From contig DCDV01000030.1 of NCBI GenBank assembly GCA_002316595.1, positions 1,270 through 65,269 on the forward strand: a stretch of 64,000 nt of DNA, written 5' to 3'. Of this stretch, positions 32,752 through 40,788 are shown piece by piece. The notes beneath the pieces were generated by a model. It was given only the letters and a program-made list of their open reading frames with translations. It made no database searches and was not told where the DNA came from. Position 1 is the first letter of the stretch. Every line of letters starts with the position of its first letter. The DNA comes from Mageeibacillus sp. UBA1046 (lineage in GTDB: Bacteria > Bacillota > Clostridia > Saccharofermentanales > DTU023). Made by a program: the position numbers and the translations under genes.

Positions 32752-34452
32752 ATGCTGAAGAAAGTATTGATTGTCGGCGGAGTCGCAGGCGGCATGTCCG
32801 CAGCAGCCCGTATTCGCAGACTTGATGAACAAGCAGAGATAATCGTCTTTGAACGAGGCGAGCACGTGTCTTTCTCCAACTGCAGTTTGCCATATCATCT
32901 GAGCGGGGTAGTCGCCACCAGCGAAGAGCTGGTCTTGACAACTCCTGAATCATTAAAGTCTCACTACAATATCGATGCTCGTGTCCGGCACGAGGTCATA
33001 GATATTGACCGCGCCAAAAGTGAAGTTGAAGTAAAAAACCTCAACACTGGTGAAGTATACCGTGAAGCTTATGACAAGTTAGTTCTTTCTCCGGGTGCCA
33101 AAGTGCCTGTGCCGCCTATTAAGGGGCTTGATGAAGTATCTTGTTTTACTGTGCGTAACGTAACGGATGTAAGAAGGATTCAAGAATGTCTTTCTGAAAC
33201 CGAGGCTGTCAACGTTGTTGTTATTGGCGGAGGTTTCATTGGCATAGAGGCAGCGGAGAATCTGAAAATGGCCGGCTACGAGGTTTACCTGGTCGAGATG
33301 CTGCCGCAGGTTCTAATGACTTTTGACTTTGATATGGTACAAATTCTGCAAAAAGAATTGATTGACCAAGGCGTGAAGCTATATCTGAATCAAGCAGTTA
33401 ACGCCCTTGAGGAAGGGCACGCCGTTCTCAGCTCCGGAGAGAAGCTGCCTTCTGATATTGTAATCATGGCAACAGGCGCAAAAGCGGATTCTGCTTTAGC
33501 AGAAAAGGCGGGGCTGGAATTAACGGAGAGAAAAGCTATTAAAGTGGATCAGAATTTCTTAACCTCAGACCCGGATATATATGCCATAGGTGACGCTGTC
33601 GAAGTCTTTTATGCTTTGTCCAGACAAACAGCCCCTCTTCCTTTAGCCGGACCGGCACTTAAGCAAGCGCGTTTCGCAGCTGATCATATGTACGGCAAAT
33701 ACACAATGAATACAGGTTATATAGGTTCCTCCTGCCTCAAAGTCTTCGATTACAACGGCGCCGTGACCGGCCTGACCGAAAATATTATCAAGCGAAATAA
33801 TCTTCAGGTACCCTATGACTATGTTTATGTGATTCCCTCAGATATTGTCAGCATTATGCCCGGGGCTGAAAATCAGTATTTGAAAGTTATCTTCGAAATT
33901 CCAACCGGAAAAATACTTGGCGCACAATGTATCGGCCGCGGTGATGTGGTGAAGCGCTGTGATGTTATCGCCGGCATGTTAAAGTTCGGCCCCACCCTGG
34001 AAGACCTGAAGGATCTCGAGCTATGCTACGCACCCCCATTTTCGATTGGCCGTGACTCAGTAAATTTCGCCGGCTATGTGGGACTCAATATCCTGCATGG
34101 TGTCATAAAGCAAGTGCATGTCTCAGAGGTCAGGGGACTTGTAGAGTCAGGAGCGTACTTTGTCGATTCCCGCAGCAAGGGAGAGTATGATTGCGGTCAT
34201 ATAAAAGGGGCAGTTAATATTCCTTTATATGAATTGAGACAGCGTATGGATGAAATCCCCCGGGATCAGCCTGTCTATCTCTACTGCCGCTCCTCAACAC
34301 GCAGTTACAACGCTGTTTGCGCCCTTCAGAACAGTGGCTGGGACAATGTAATCCTCGTCTCCGGTTCCATGCTGGGAATATCTTGGTATGAATGGTTCGA
34401 AGATCAACGAACAGGCAGAGATCCGATCGTAACCGAGTATAATTTTAATTGA
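32752..34452 (+). CDS. CoA-disulfide reductase/NADH oxidase-like flavoprotein fused to a rhodanese domain
   Basis: This 566-residue flavoprotein starts with the FAD-binding GGVAGGMSAAARIRRL. The single redox cysteine lies in HVSFSNCSLPYHLSG (near residue 43), as in CoA-disulfide reductases and NADH oxidases of this group. VVIGGGFIGIEAAENLK binds NAD(P)H and DIYAIGDAVEV is the second FAD motif. From about residue 460 a rhodanese domain follows with active-site cysteine YLYCRSSTRSYN. Such fusions reduce CoA disulfide, CoA persulfide or polysulfide. AAGGAG precedes the ATG at 32752 by eight bases; an in-frame GTG three codons earlier overlaps that site. It leads a four-gene plus-strand group and sits behind a duplicated palindromic operator, consistent with redox or sulfur control. 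Confidence 0.92.
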   Translation: MLKKVLIVGGVAGGMSAAARIRRLDEQAEIIVFERGEHVSFSNCSLPYHLSGVVATSEELVLTTPESLKSHYNIDARVRHEVIDIDRAKSEVEVKNLNTGEVYREAYDKLVLSPGAKVPVPPIKGLDEVSCFTVRNVTDVRRIQECLSETEAVNVVVIGGGFIGIEAAENLKMAGYEVYLVEMLPQVLMTFDFDMVQILQKELIDQGVKLYLNQAVNALEEGHAVLSSGEKLPSDIVIMATGAKADSALAEKAGLELTERKAIKVDQNFLTSDPDIYAIGDAVEVFYALSRQTAPLPLAGPALKQARFAADHMYGKYTMNTGYIGSSCLKVFDYNGAVTGLTENIIKRNNLQVPYDYVYVIPSDIVSIMPGAENQYLKVIFEIPTGKILGAQCIGRGDVVKRCDVIAGMLKFGPTLEDLKDLELCYAPPFSIGRDSVNFAGYVGLNILHGVIKQVHVSEVRGLVESGAYFVDSRSKGEYDCGHIKGAVNIPLYELRQRMDEIPRDQPVYLYCRSSTRSYNAVCALQNSGWDNVILVSGSMLGISWYEWFEDQRTGRDPIVTEYNFN

Positions 34453-34498
34453 AGACTGAAGTGGCTATTTCTAAGCAAGAGGATTTAGGGAGAGAATC

Positions 34499-35053
34499 AT
34501 GAATGATACTATGAGATCTATTTTGGAGCGCAGCAGTACGCGGTCTTATACACATGAGGCAGTTTCTTCTGAGATGATCGAGGATCTGAAAAAGGCGGCT
34601 TTAGCAGCACCGACAGCTACAAACAAGCAAGAAAACCGCTTTGTATTTGTCACTGATAAAGATTTACTTGCCAAGATTAATACAAAAGTATATGAAGCTA
34701 TGGCGGCTGAAAGTGACAGTAACGGGCTGGCTCGTTTGAAGCAGCGCAAAGCCGAAGATATTTTCTATGGCGCCCCTTTAGTGATATTCATATATTCACA
34801 GGATTCCCGCTACGCCATTATGGATGCCGGGATTGCAGTGCAGAATCTGGCTCTGGCCGCACATTCACTTGGCCTGGGCTCATGCATTAACGGCATGTGC
34901 AGACGCGCCTTTCGCAGTAATGATGAAGGAAATCTTCGTTCTGAACTGGGTTTTGCAGAAGGCGAATATTTTCGGGTCGCTATCGGCATAGGCCACATCG
35001 CAAGGGGTAAGAAACCGCACCGGTTTAATTATGCGCATATCAGAGAAATATAG
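34499..35053 (+). CDS. Nitroreductase family flavoprotein
   Basis: This 184-residue FMN-dependent oxidoreductase has the N-terminal RSSTRSYTHEAVSSEMIEDL (FMN-binding arginines), LAAPTATNKQENRFVFV, and the later DAGIAVQNLALAAHSLGLGS, all typical of the NfsA/NfnB superfamily. It ends with RVAIGIGHIARGKKPHR. The substrate is unknown; relatives reduce nitro compounds, quinones or flavins. The ATG follows AGGGAGAG. It is 46 bases behind the CoA-disulfide reductase and likely in the same operon. Confidence 0.9.
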   Translation: MNDTMRSILERSSTRSYTHEAVSSEMIEDLKKAALAAPTATNKQENRFVFVTDKDLLAKINTKVYEAMAAESDSNGLARLKQRKAEDIFYGAPLVIFIYSQDSRYAIMDAGIAVQNLALAAHSLGLGSCINGMCRRAFRSNDEGNLRSELGFAEGEYFRVAIGIGHIARGKKPHRFNYAHIREI

Positions 35054-35086
35054 TTCTAAAAAAATCGCTGCAAGCAAGGAGCTTAT

Positions 35087-35542
35087 ATGAGCTGGGACAA
35101 AATGGAAGATTTCCTGGAAATGACCGCCTTCGTGCGCAGCCGAATCAACAAAGCGCCAAAATTCGGAATTATTCTGGGCACCTCTCTGGGTGGTCTGGCC
35201 GATGAAATCAAAAACCCCATTAGCATTCCTTATGATGAAATACCGGGCTTCCCTCAATCTACTGCACCTTCACACGCCGGCTTGATGATCAGCGGCGAGC
35301 TGGCCGGCAGAGATGTCTTATGCATGTCAGGGCGTTTTCATTATTATGAAGGCTATTCCTTCTCGGATTTGGCCAAACCGATTAGACTGTTCAAGCTGTT
35401 GGGAGTGGATACTGTGATCATCACCAATATGGCCTCGGGGATTCTGCCTGAGGATGCGCCGCTTTCCCAGGTGGAAGAAATCGGATCCTCATCTGTCGAA
35501 AGGCTGACAAAGCTGGTTACAGCAGTATTAAGCGAGCTCTGA
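35087..35542 (+). pseudogene. Purine nucleoside phosphorylase with internal in-frame deletion
   Basis: The first 115 residues are those of a trimeric purine nucleoside phosphorylase: GIILGTSLGGL (phosphate loop, usually GSGLG), YDEIPGFPQSTAPSHAG, GRFHYYEGYSFSDLAKPIR and LLGVDTVIITNMASG. After LPEDA the sequence jumps to PLSQVEEIGSSSVERLTKLV, which matches the final helix of the family. About 120 residues, including the conserved purine-binding Glu and Asn segments, are missing, so the 151-residue product should lack activity. There is no frameshift or stop, and AAGGAG precedes the ATG, so it may still be translated. TNMASG also departs from the usual TNAAGG. It sits directly upstream of the MtnA-like gene, a natural partner in nucleoside salvage. 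Confidence 0.8.
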
Positions 35543-35543
35543 T

Positions 35544-36608
35544 ATGCAGGAAAACACTAAACGTTATGACGATGGCATGGCTTTTTTACTGCGCTATGAG
35601 AATGTCGCCTGGTTTGAGGACGGCAAGGTAAGAATCCTTGATCGCCGCATTTACCCTCAAGTAAAATTCGTCACCTGCCATACCCATCTGGAAGTTGCCC
35701 GGGCTATCGCTGATATGGTAACGCAAAGCGCAGGCCCATACACTGCCGCCGCCATGGGAATGGCACTGGCTGCCTGGGAATGCCGTCACTGTAAAACTGA
35801 CGCAAGGCTGGAATTTCTTCGGCAGGCGGCTGAGGCTCTGGCAACAGCAAGGCCTACAACTGCACCACGAATGCGCAAGATTGTGAATGGCAGCCTGGCT
35901 GCAGCAAAAAAATCTGCAGCTGAAGGCTCTGACATGCCCGCAGCTCTTTTTGATCACGCTCTGGCAAATATTCAGCACCGTTATGCCGTCATGAGCCGGG
36001 TAGCCAGACATCTGGTCGATCTCTTTCCTCCCAAGGCGAGGATTTTGACTCAGTGTTTTGGCGAAACTATTGTCGGGACCATGCTCAGAGAAGCCGGAAA
36101 CAGGGGAGTCGAACTGCAGCTGTTTGTTCCTGAGACCAGACCTTATCTGCAGGGGGCGCGTCTGACTGCCAGCGTCGCTCAGGATATGGGCTTCCCCGTC
36201 ACTGTAATTACAGACAATATGGTCGCAGCGACTATAAAAAACAAAAAAATTGACCTGTTCACTTCTGCCGCGGATACAATCTGCCGGGATGGTCAAATTA
36301 TAAATAAAGTAGGAACCTGGCAGATTGCCATCCTCTGTGATTATTTTGACATCCCCTATTATGTGACAGGTATTCCTGACAGTAGCACAGAAACCGCGGC
36401 TGACATCTTGATCGAAGAAAGAGATGTGGCTGAAGTTTTGCAATGCGGCGGCAAGAGAACTGCCATGAATGGAGTCAAAGCATATTATCCGGCTTTCGAT
36501 ATCACTCCTTCTGAACTGGTTACCGGAATTGTCACAAATAATGGCATCTACTCGCCGGATCAGCTTGACGAATATTTCTCTTCTCCCTCAATCGGATTTT
36601 ATGATTAG
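35544..36608 (+). CDS. MtnA-like sugar-1-phosphate isomerase (eIF2B alpha/MTR-1-P isomerase family)
   Basis: This 354-residue protein has the family motifs ILTQCFGETIVG (cysteine at the catalytic position of MtnA), VPETRPYLQGARLTA, VTVITDNM, SAADTICRDGQIINKVGTW and DILIEERDVAEV. MtnA isomerises methylthioribose-1-phosphate to the ribulose form; relatives act on 5-deoxyribose-1-phosphate or ribose-1,5-bisphosphate. The N-terminal domain diverges from true MtnA (no clear GALDQ-type start), and SAADTI replaces the usual GADRI, so the substrate may differ. The ATG lies one base after the phosphorylase stop. A hairpin terminator closes the operon. Confidence 0.8.
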   Translation: MQENTKRYDDGMAFLLRYENVAWFEDGKVRILDRRIYPQVKFVTCHTHLEVARAIADMVTQSAGPYTAAAMGMALAAWECRHCKTDARLEFLRQAAEALATARPTTAPRMRKIVNGSLAAAKKSAAEGSDMPAALFDHALANIQHRYAVMSRVARHLVDLFPPKARILTQCFGETIVGTMLREAGNRGVELQLFVPETRPYLQGARLTASVAQDMGFPVTVITDNMVAATIKNKKIDLFTSAADTICRDGQIINKVGTWQIAILCDYFDIPYYVTGIPDSSTETAADILIEERDVAEVLQCGGKRTAMNGVKAYYPAFDITPSELVTGIVTNNGIYSPDQLDEYFSSPSIGFYD

Positions 36609-36632
36609 GCTCTGAGTCAGAGTCCCTCAAAA

Positions 36633-36660
36633 ATAAAGCTTAGCCGAGGCTAAGCTTTAT
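36633..36660. terminator. Bidirectional terminator after the MtnA-like gene
   Basis: ATAAAGCTTAGCC and its complement GGCTAAGCTTTAT form a perfect 13-bp stem around GA. AT-rich flanks on both sides let it serve the convergent isomerase and hemerythrin-like genes. Confidence 0.75.
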
Positions 36661-36699
36661 CTGATGCCTTGATATTAACTTAATTGATACCGATCCTTG

Positions 36700-36747
36700 G
36701 TCTAAAAGTATTTAACTTTGGCTGTCTAAAGGTATTTTTTTACTTTA
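36700..36747. repeat. 24-bp tandem duplication
   Basis: GTCTAAAAGTATTTAACTTT plus GGCT (36700-36723) is followed by a diverged copy starting GTCTAAAGGTATTT (36724-36747). It lies in the convergent spacer downstream of the hemerythrin-like gene. Confidence 0.65.
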
Positions 36748-36772
36748 CAGTCTGTTCGTGCTTGCAAGAAGT

Positions 36773-37966
36773 CTATTGTTCTTCAGATAATAAAGTCTTG
36801 CTGCCTTCCAGACTTCTCAGTTTAGAAATCTCTTCAGTAACTTCAACGGTTCCCAGATAAGTTCCCTTTGCATCTCGAACAGCATAAAAGCGAATCAGGA
36901 TAAACTGACCATCTTTCTGAATCCAGAAAGTCTCCTCATCCTTTTTCCCCGACTTAAAGTCTTTCACAATAGAGTCAACTCGATGCAGACTCTTGGGTGG
37001 ATGACAGTCTTCAACCTTGCGCCCGATAATAGTCCTGGTGCGGGGGAAGACACGATGTTTGCCTTCACTGAAGTACTGCACCTTATCATCAGCGTTCACA
37101 TAAGTTATATCGTAAGGAATTGAGTTAAGCAGTGCTTCCAGATCATGAGCGTTGAAATAGCCGCTGGGCAGTTCCACATCGCTGCCACCGGCACGCTTAT
37201 CTTGCGTCTGCTCTTCACCTCTGAGCCAGGTGGCGACATCTGACGGGCTGGCACCTTCAATATCAGCGGCAAAAGCGTAGCCGAATTGCCAGCTTTCCTC
37301 GGCCACTACTTTCCAGTCATCTTCCGTAATGTTGTCAAGCAGAAGCGGTTTGAGAATTTCATTTTCTTTTTGAATCATGCCGCGGACTTCAAATTCCATT
37401 TTGGAAAAAAGATCCTCGTCCCTTTCTCCCGCTTCAGCTTTAGCAAGAGAGGCTTTAATCAGATCGCGGATTTCATCGTCTTTGCCCCACATAACCTTAG
37501 GCGGAGCAGTGATGGTGTTCCTCTCCAGATAAGGGAACATCAGATGTTCTTTGCGGCCATAATGTTTGTCAATTTTTAACAGCTCTTTGAGCGCACGCAC
37601 ATAGGCAATATTATCTTGAGCAGCCAGAAACTTTTCCTTTGCCTCAGCATATTCTCCGTCCAGAAAATTCTCCAGGCCATCGTTTTCCAGATAAAATACT
37701 GTTAAGGGATGTCCCATCTCCGGATCGACAGAGATTACATTGACATTGCCTTCTACGACTGAAGCGTGCACATTACATAGATTTTGAATCTCTTCGACAG
37801 GCATGCCTGTCTTGATCAGTGCCGCTTCTGCGGCGGCAATCTCTCTGGCATCCACACCCTCGAAGGTCGTCTGAAATTCTTCCTTAACGTCCTCAACAGC
37901 AGCGCCCTCATTTAGTTTCTGCAAAATGTTCTTCAATACCTCAACCTGATTCTTTTTCTCTGCCAT
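36773..37966 (-). CDS. DUF438 – hemerythrin-like – PAS domain protein
   Basis: This is a 397-residue cytoplasmic protein. Residues 1-75 match DUF438 (KNILQKLNEGAAVEDVKEEF, then CNVHASVVEG). Residues about 80-225 form a hemerythrin-like four-helix region with HPLTVFYLEND and KHYGRKEHLMFPYLE, whose His and Glu residues could hold a di-iron site. Residues about 265-390 form a PAS domain (DITYVNADDKVQYFSEGKHR, then GRKVEDCHPPKS). Such proteins are thought to sense oxygen, nitric oxide or redox state, but no output domain is attached. GGAG lies before the ATG. It stands alone, divergent from feoA, and may relate to iron or redox status. Confidence 0.88.
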   Translation of the reverse strand: MAEKKNQVEVLKNILQKLNEGAAVEDVKEEFQTTFEGVDAREIAAAEAALIKTGMPVEEIQNLCNVHASVVEGNVNVISVDPEMGHPLTVFYLENDGLENFLDGEYAEAKEKFLAAQDNIAYVRALKELLKIDKHYGRKEHLMFPYLERNTITAPPKVMWGKDDEIRDLIKASLAKAEAGERDEDLFSKMEFEVRGMIQKENEILKPLLLDNITEDDWKVVAEESWQFGYAFAADIEGASPSDVATWLRGEEQTQDKRAGGSDVELPSGYFNAHDLEALLNSIPYDITYVNADDKVQYFSEGKHRVFPRTRTIIGRKVEDCHPPKSLHRVDSIVKDFKSGKKDEETFWIQKDGQFILIRFYAVRDAKGTYLGTVEVTEEISKLRSLEGSKTLLSEEQ

Positions 37967-38144
37967 AAATAATCTCCAGTTCCCTTATTTTATTTATTAA
38001 ATATCGCGGCTGGCCGCAAATAATTCCTCACAGATATTTCCTGATAATATGTGTTATGCAAATGCATTATATAGAAATACCAGCTCCAAAAAAGATACCA
38101 GTGTTCCACAAATTTTAATCGGCGATCCGTACACTGTACAAGTA

Positions 38145-38172
38145 TTGAACATACGGCAGCAGATGCTATAAT
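38145..38172 (+). promoter_or_regulatory. Promoter of feoAB
   Basis: TTGAAC (38145-38150), a 16-base spacer and TATAAT (38167-38172) with an extended TG (TGCTATAAT). Just upstream, GTACACTGTAC (38129-38139) is a small perfect palindrome that may be a regulator site. It does not match the Fur or DtxR consensus. Confidence 0.7.
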
Positions 38173-38213
38173 TATTGTGAAAGTTATCCGTAGCTAACTC
38201 AGCAGGAGGAACT

Positions 38214-38549
38214 ATGACACTCGAAGAATTACTGCCCGGGCAGCAAGCCAATATCATCAATGTCGGCGGCGAAGGCGCTCTGCGTCGTCGTTTGCTTGAT
38301 ATGGGTCTGACACCGGGAACGAGTCTGGAGATGGGGAAACCCGCTCCCAGCGGAGACCCGCTGTGCATAAGGATCCGTTCATATGTATTAAGTCTGCGCA
38401 AGGCTGATGCTGCCTTTGTAGAGATAGACAGCGTAACTGCAGCAGCCAGTCCTTGCGGCAATTGTTACGGATGCAGCCGCAATCCCCGGCAGGAGCAAGG
38501 CTGTAAAAGCAGACGCGGCAGACGCGCACGAAGAAGAGGTGCCCTTTGA
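38214..38549 (+). CDS. feoA: Ferrous iron transport protein FeoA with Cys/Arg-rich tail
   Basis: This 111-residue protein has an SH3-like FeoA core (residues 1-75): LPGQQANIINVGGEGALRRR, LDMGLTPGTSLEMGK and LSLRKADAAFVEI. About 35 unusual residues follow with CGNCYGC, a further cysteine and an arginine-rich end (RRGRRARRRGAL). Four cysteines suggest a metal- or cluster-binding tail not found in standard FeoA of about 75 residues. FeoA supports FeoB function. AGGAGG precedes the ATG, and the stop overlaps the feoB start. Confidence 0.9.
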   Translation: MTLEELLPGQQANIINVGGEGALRRRLLDMGLTPGTSLEMGKPAPSGDPLCIRIRSYVLSLRKADAAFVEIDSVTAAASPCGNCYGCSRNPRQEQGCKSRRGRRARRRGAL

Positions 38550-40633
38550 TAATTGCGCTGATCGGTAATCAGAACAGTGGAAAAACCACTGTCTTTAATC
38601 AAATGACCGGCAGAAATCAGAAGGTCGGCAACTTCCCCGGAGTTACCGTCAGCAAGAAGGACGCCCCTTTGCGAGGTCATCCTGAGTTTACCGTTGTAGA
38701 TCTTCCGGGTATTTATTCTCTTTCACCATACTCCGCTGAAGAAGTAGTCACGCGTGACTTCCTGATAGATGAAAAACCGGATGTTATTTTAAGTGTTATA
38801 GACACTACTCAAATAGAGCGCTCACTTTATCTATGTATTCAATTAATTGAAATGAATATTCCTATGGTGATAGCTCTCAATATGATGGATGAGATGCGTC
38901 TGCAGGGCAGTCACGTCCACATCGAAGAACTCACCGAGCGCCTGGGAGTGCCGCTGGTCCCAATCAGCGCCTCCAAGAACGAGGGCATCAGTGAGCTGAT
39001 TGACGAAACTGTACGAGTTGCTAAAGCAGGACAGAAACCGGCTAAGCTGGATCTTTGTTCAGGACCTGCACATCGTGCAATCCACGCCATTATGTCCCTG
39101 ACAGAGGAACGTGCTTCAGCCGCCGGATTATCGTCGCGTTACGCTGCCACTAAACTGGCTGAAAGAGATCCTTTAATTCAGGAACGTCTGAATTTAAACC
39201 TTAATGAGCTTGAGGCCATCGAACAGATAATTGTCTTGATGGAAGAAGAACTGCTGACTGACAATTTAGCTGCTCTTGCTAACATGCGTTATTGCTTTAT
39301 TGATGAAGTGGTCTCAGCGGGAATTCACAAGGGATCAGGTGAGAACCTTCTGACTCAGCGTCTTGACCGCGTCTTAACTAACCGTTTCGCTGCGATTCCT
39401 ATATTTATTCTCTTAATGGCTCTGGTCTTCTGGGTGGCTTTTGGCTTGCCCGGCAGCTGGCTTGCTGATCAGCTGACCAGCGGCATGGGCTGGCTAACCG
39501 GGCGAATTGACAGCAGCTTGACTGCGGCCGGATTAAATATTGTTCTTCACTCTCTGATTGTGGACGGAGTTCTGGCAGGAGTTGGTTCGGTACTATCTTT
39601 CCTCCCCTTGATAGCGCTGCTATACTTGATGCTCAGCATCCTTGAAGATAGCGGTTACATGGCCAGAGTCGCTTTTGTCATGGACAGCTGGATGCGTCGG
39701 CTGGGCATCTCCGGAGCGGCCATCGTTCCCTTAATAATGGGCTTTGGCTGTTCAGTGCCTGCAATTATGGCTACCCGGACTCTTCCCAGCAAGCGAGACC
39801 GTCGCTTAACAAATTACATGATCCCGTTCATGTCTTGTTCTGCCAAGGTGCCGATCTACGGTGCGATAGCTGCTGTCTTTTTTCCTGATCATGCAGGACT
39901 GGTTATTGCTCTGCTTTATCTGCTGGGGATTTATCTGGCCGTTCTGCTGGGACTTGGCCTGCGTCAACGTCCTGACTCCAGTAAAGCAGCCCCTTTTATC
40001 ATGGAGCTGCCGACCTATCGTTTCCCCTCTTTCCTCTCTGTCAGCCGAAATCTATGGCAAAAAATCAGAGATTTTCTCCGCCGGGCATTCACAATAATTC
40101 TGGCTGTAACCGTAATAATCTGGTTCTTGAGCCATTTTAACCGGAATTTGAATTTCGTCTCTTCCTCAGACGACAGCCTGCTTGCCTGGTTGGGGTCAGC
40201 CATAGCTCCTGTATTCAACCCGTTGGGGCTGAACGATTGGCGAATTCCTGCTGCTTTGATTTCCGGTTTCACAGCCAAGGAAGCCGTCATCTCTACTTTG
40301 GCTGTAATGAGCGGGGCGACCGTAGAAACACTGGGGCCAACTCTGGCTGCCCTGTTTACAACACCATCGGCAATTGCCTTTCTGGTGTATGTCCTGATCT
40401 ATACTCCCTGTGCAGCGGCAGTCACAGCAGCAAGAAATGAATTCGGCAACTGGCGGGATACCTGGATAATGATTATTTTCCAGTTATTGGCCGCCTGGGC
40501 AGTTGCATTCATTGCCTACGGACTAGCCTTACTGTGGGGAATATCCTCAGCTGCGACAATCAGCATAATCGCCGCTATGCTGCTTCTGCCATTAGTGTTG
40601 AACTATCGCGCTCAACGCATACAGCCGGTTTAG
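38546..40633 (+). CDS. feoB: Ferrous iron transport protein FeoB
   Basis: This 695-residue iron(II) importer has an N-terminal G-protein domain: G1 GNQNSGKTT, G3 DLPGIYSLSPYS and G4 NMMD (variant of NKxD). A helical spacer follows, then a membrane part with gate motifs (LPLIALLYLMLSILEDSGYMA, trimmed) and FGCSVPAIMATRTL, plus the second half with SGFTAKEAVISTL. The frame opens with TTG, overlapping the feoA stop as TTGA; no ATG is available near the conserved start, so initiation at TTG by coupling is likely. The last codons (RAQRIQPV) have been copied three more times downstream. Confidence 0.95.
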   Translation: MIIALIGNQNSGKTTVFNQMTGRNQKVGNFPGVTVSKKDAPLRGHPEFTVVDLPGIYSLSPYSAEEVVTRDFLIDEKPDVILSVIDTTQIERSLYLCIQLIEMNIPMVIALNMMDEMRLQGSHVHIEELTERLGVPLVPISASKNEGISELIDETVRVAKAGQKPAKLDLCSGPAHRAIHAIMSLTEERASAAGLSSRYAATKLAERDPLIQERLNLNLNELEAIEQIIVLMEEELLTDNLAALANMRYCFIDEVVSAGIHKGSGENLLTQRLDRVLTNRFAAIPIFILLMALVFWVAFGLPGSWLADQLTSGMGWLTGRIDSSLTAAGLNIVLHSLIVDGVLAGVGSVLSFLPLIALLYLMLSILEDSGYMARVAFVMDSWMRRLGISGAAIVPLIMGFGCSVPAIMATRTLPSKRDRRLTNYMIPFMSCSAKVPIYGAIAAVFFPDHAGLVIALLYLLGIYLAVLLGLGLRQRPDSSKAAPFIMELPTYRFPSFLSVSRNLWQKIRDFLRRAFTIILAVTVIIWFLSHFNRNLNFVSSSDDSLLAWLGSAIAPVFNPLGLNDWRIPAALISGFTAKEAVISTLAVMSGATVETLGPTLAALFTTPSAIAFLVYVLIYTPCAAAVTAARNEFGNWRDTWIMIIFQLLAAWAVAFIAYGLALLWGISSAATISIIAAMLLLPLVLNYRAQRIQPV

Positions 40634-40788
40634 TCTGGCGCTCAAAAGAATACAGACGGTTTACACAGAGAGTTAACAAATCGATTCGAAGACGCCTCGT
40701 GCCAAACGCATACAGCCGGTTTACAAAGTCAAAGGATTAATTGGGGGCAGCCGATGCTCACGCTCAACGCATACAGCCGGTTTAGTCT
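40609..40788. repeat. Four dispersed copies of the feoB 3' end
   Basis: The end of feoB including its stop (CGCTCAACGCATACAGCCGG followed by TTTAGTCT, 40609-40636) recurs at 40639-40664 (diverged), 40701-40722 (partial) and exactly at 40761-40788. The last copy reaches the stop codon of the convergent DUF1002 gene. Spacing is irregular (30, about 60 and 60 bases). Confidence 0.9.

Noticed and set aside
35586..36443. 285-codon minus-strand frame
   Set aside because: It is antisense to the MtnA-like gene, rich in Cys, His and Ser as expected for a shadow frame, with no family match.
37967..38213. Fur or DtxR box expected upstream of feoAB
   Set aside because: No sequence resembling either consensus was found. 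Only the short GTACACTGTAC palindrome is present.
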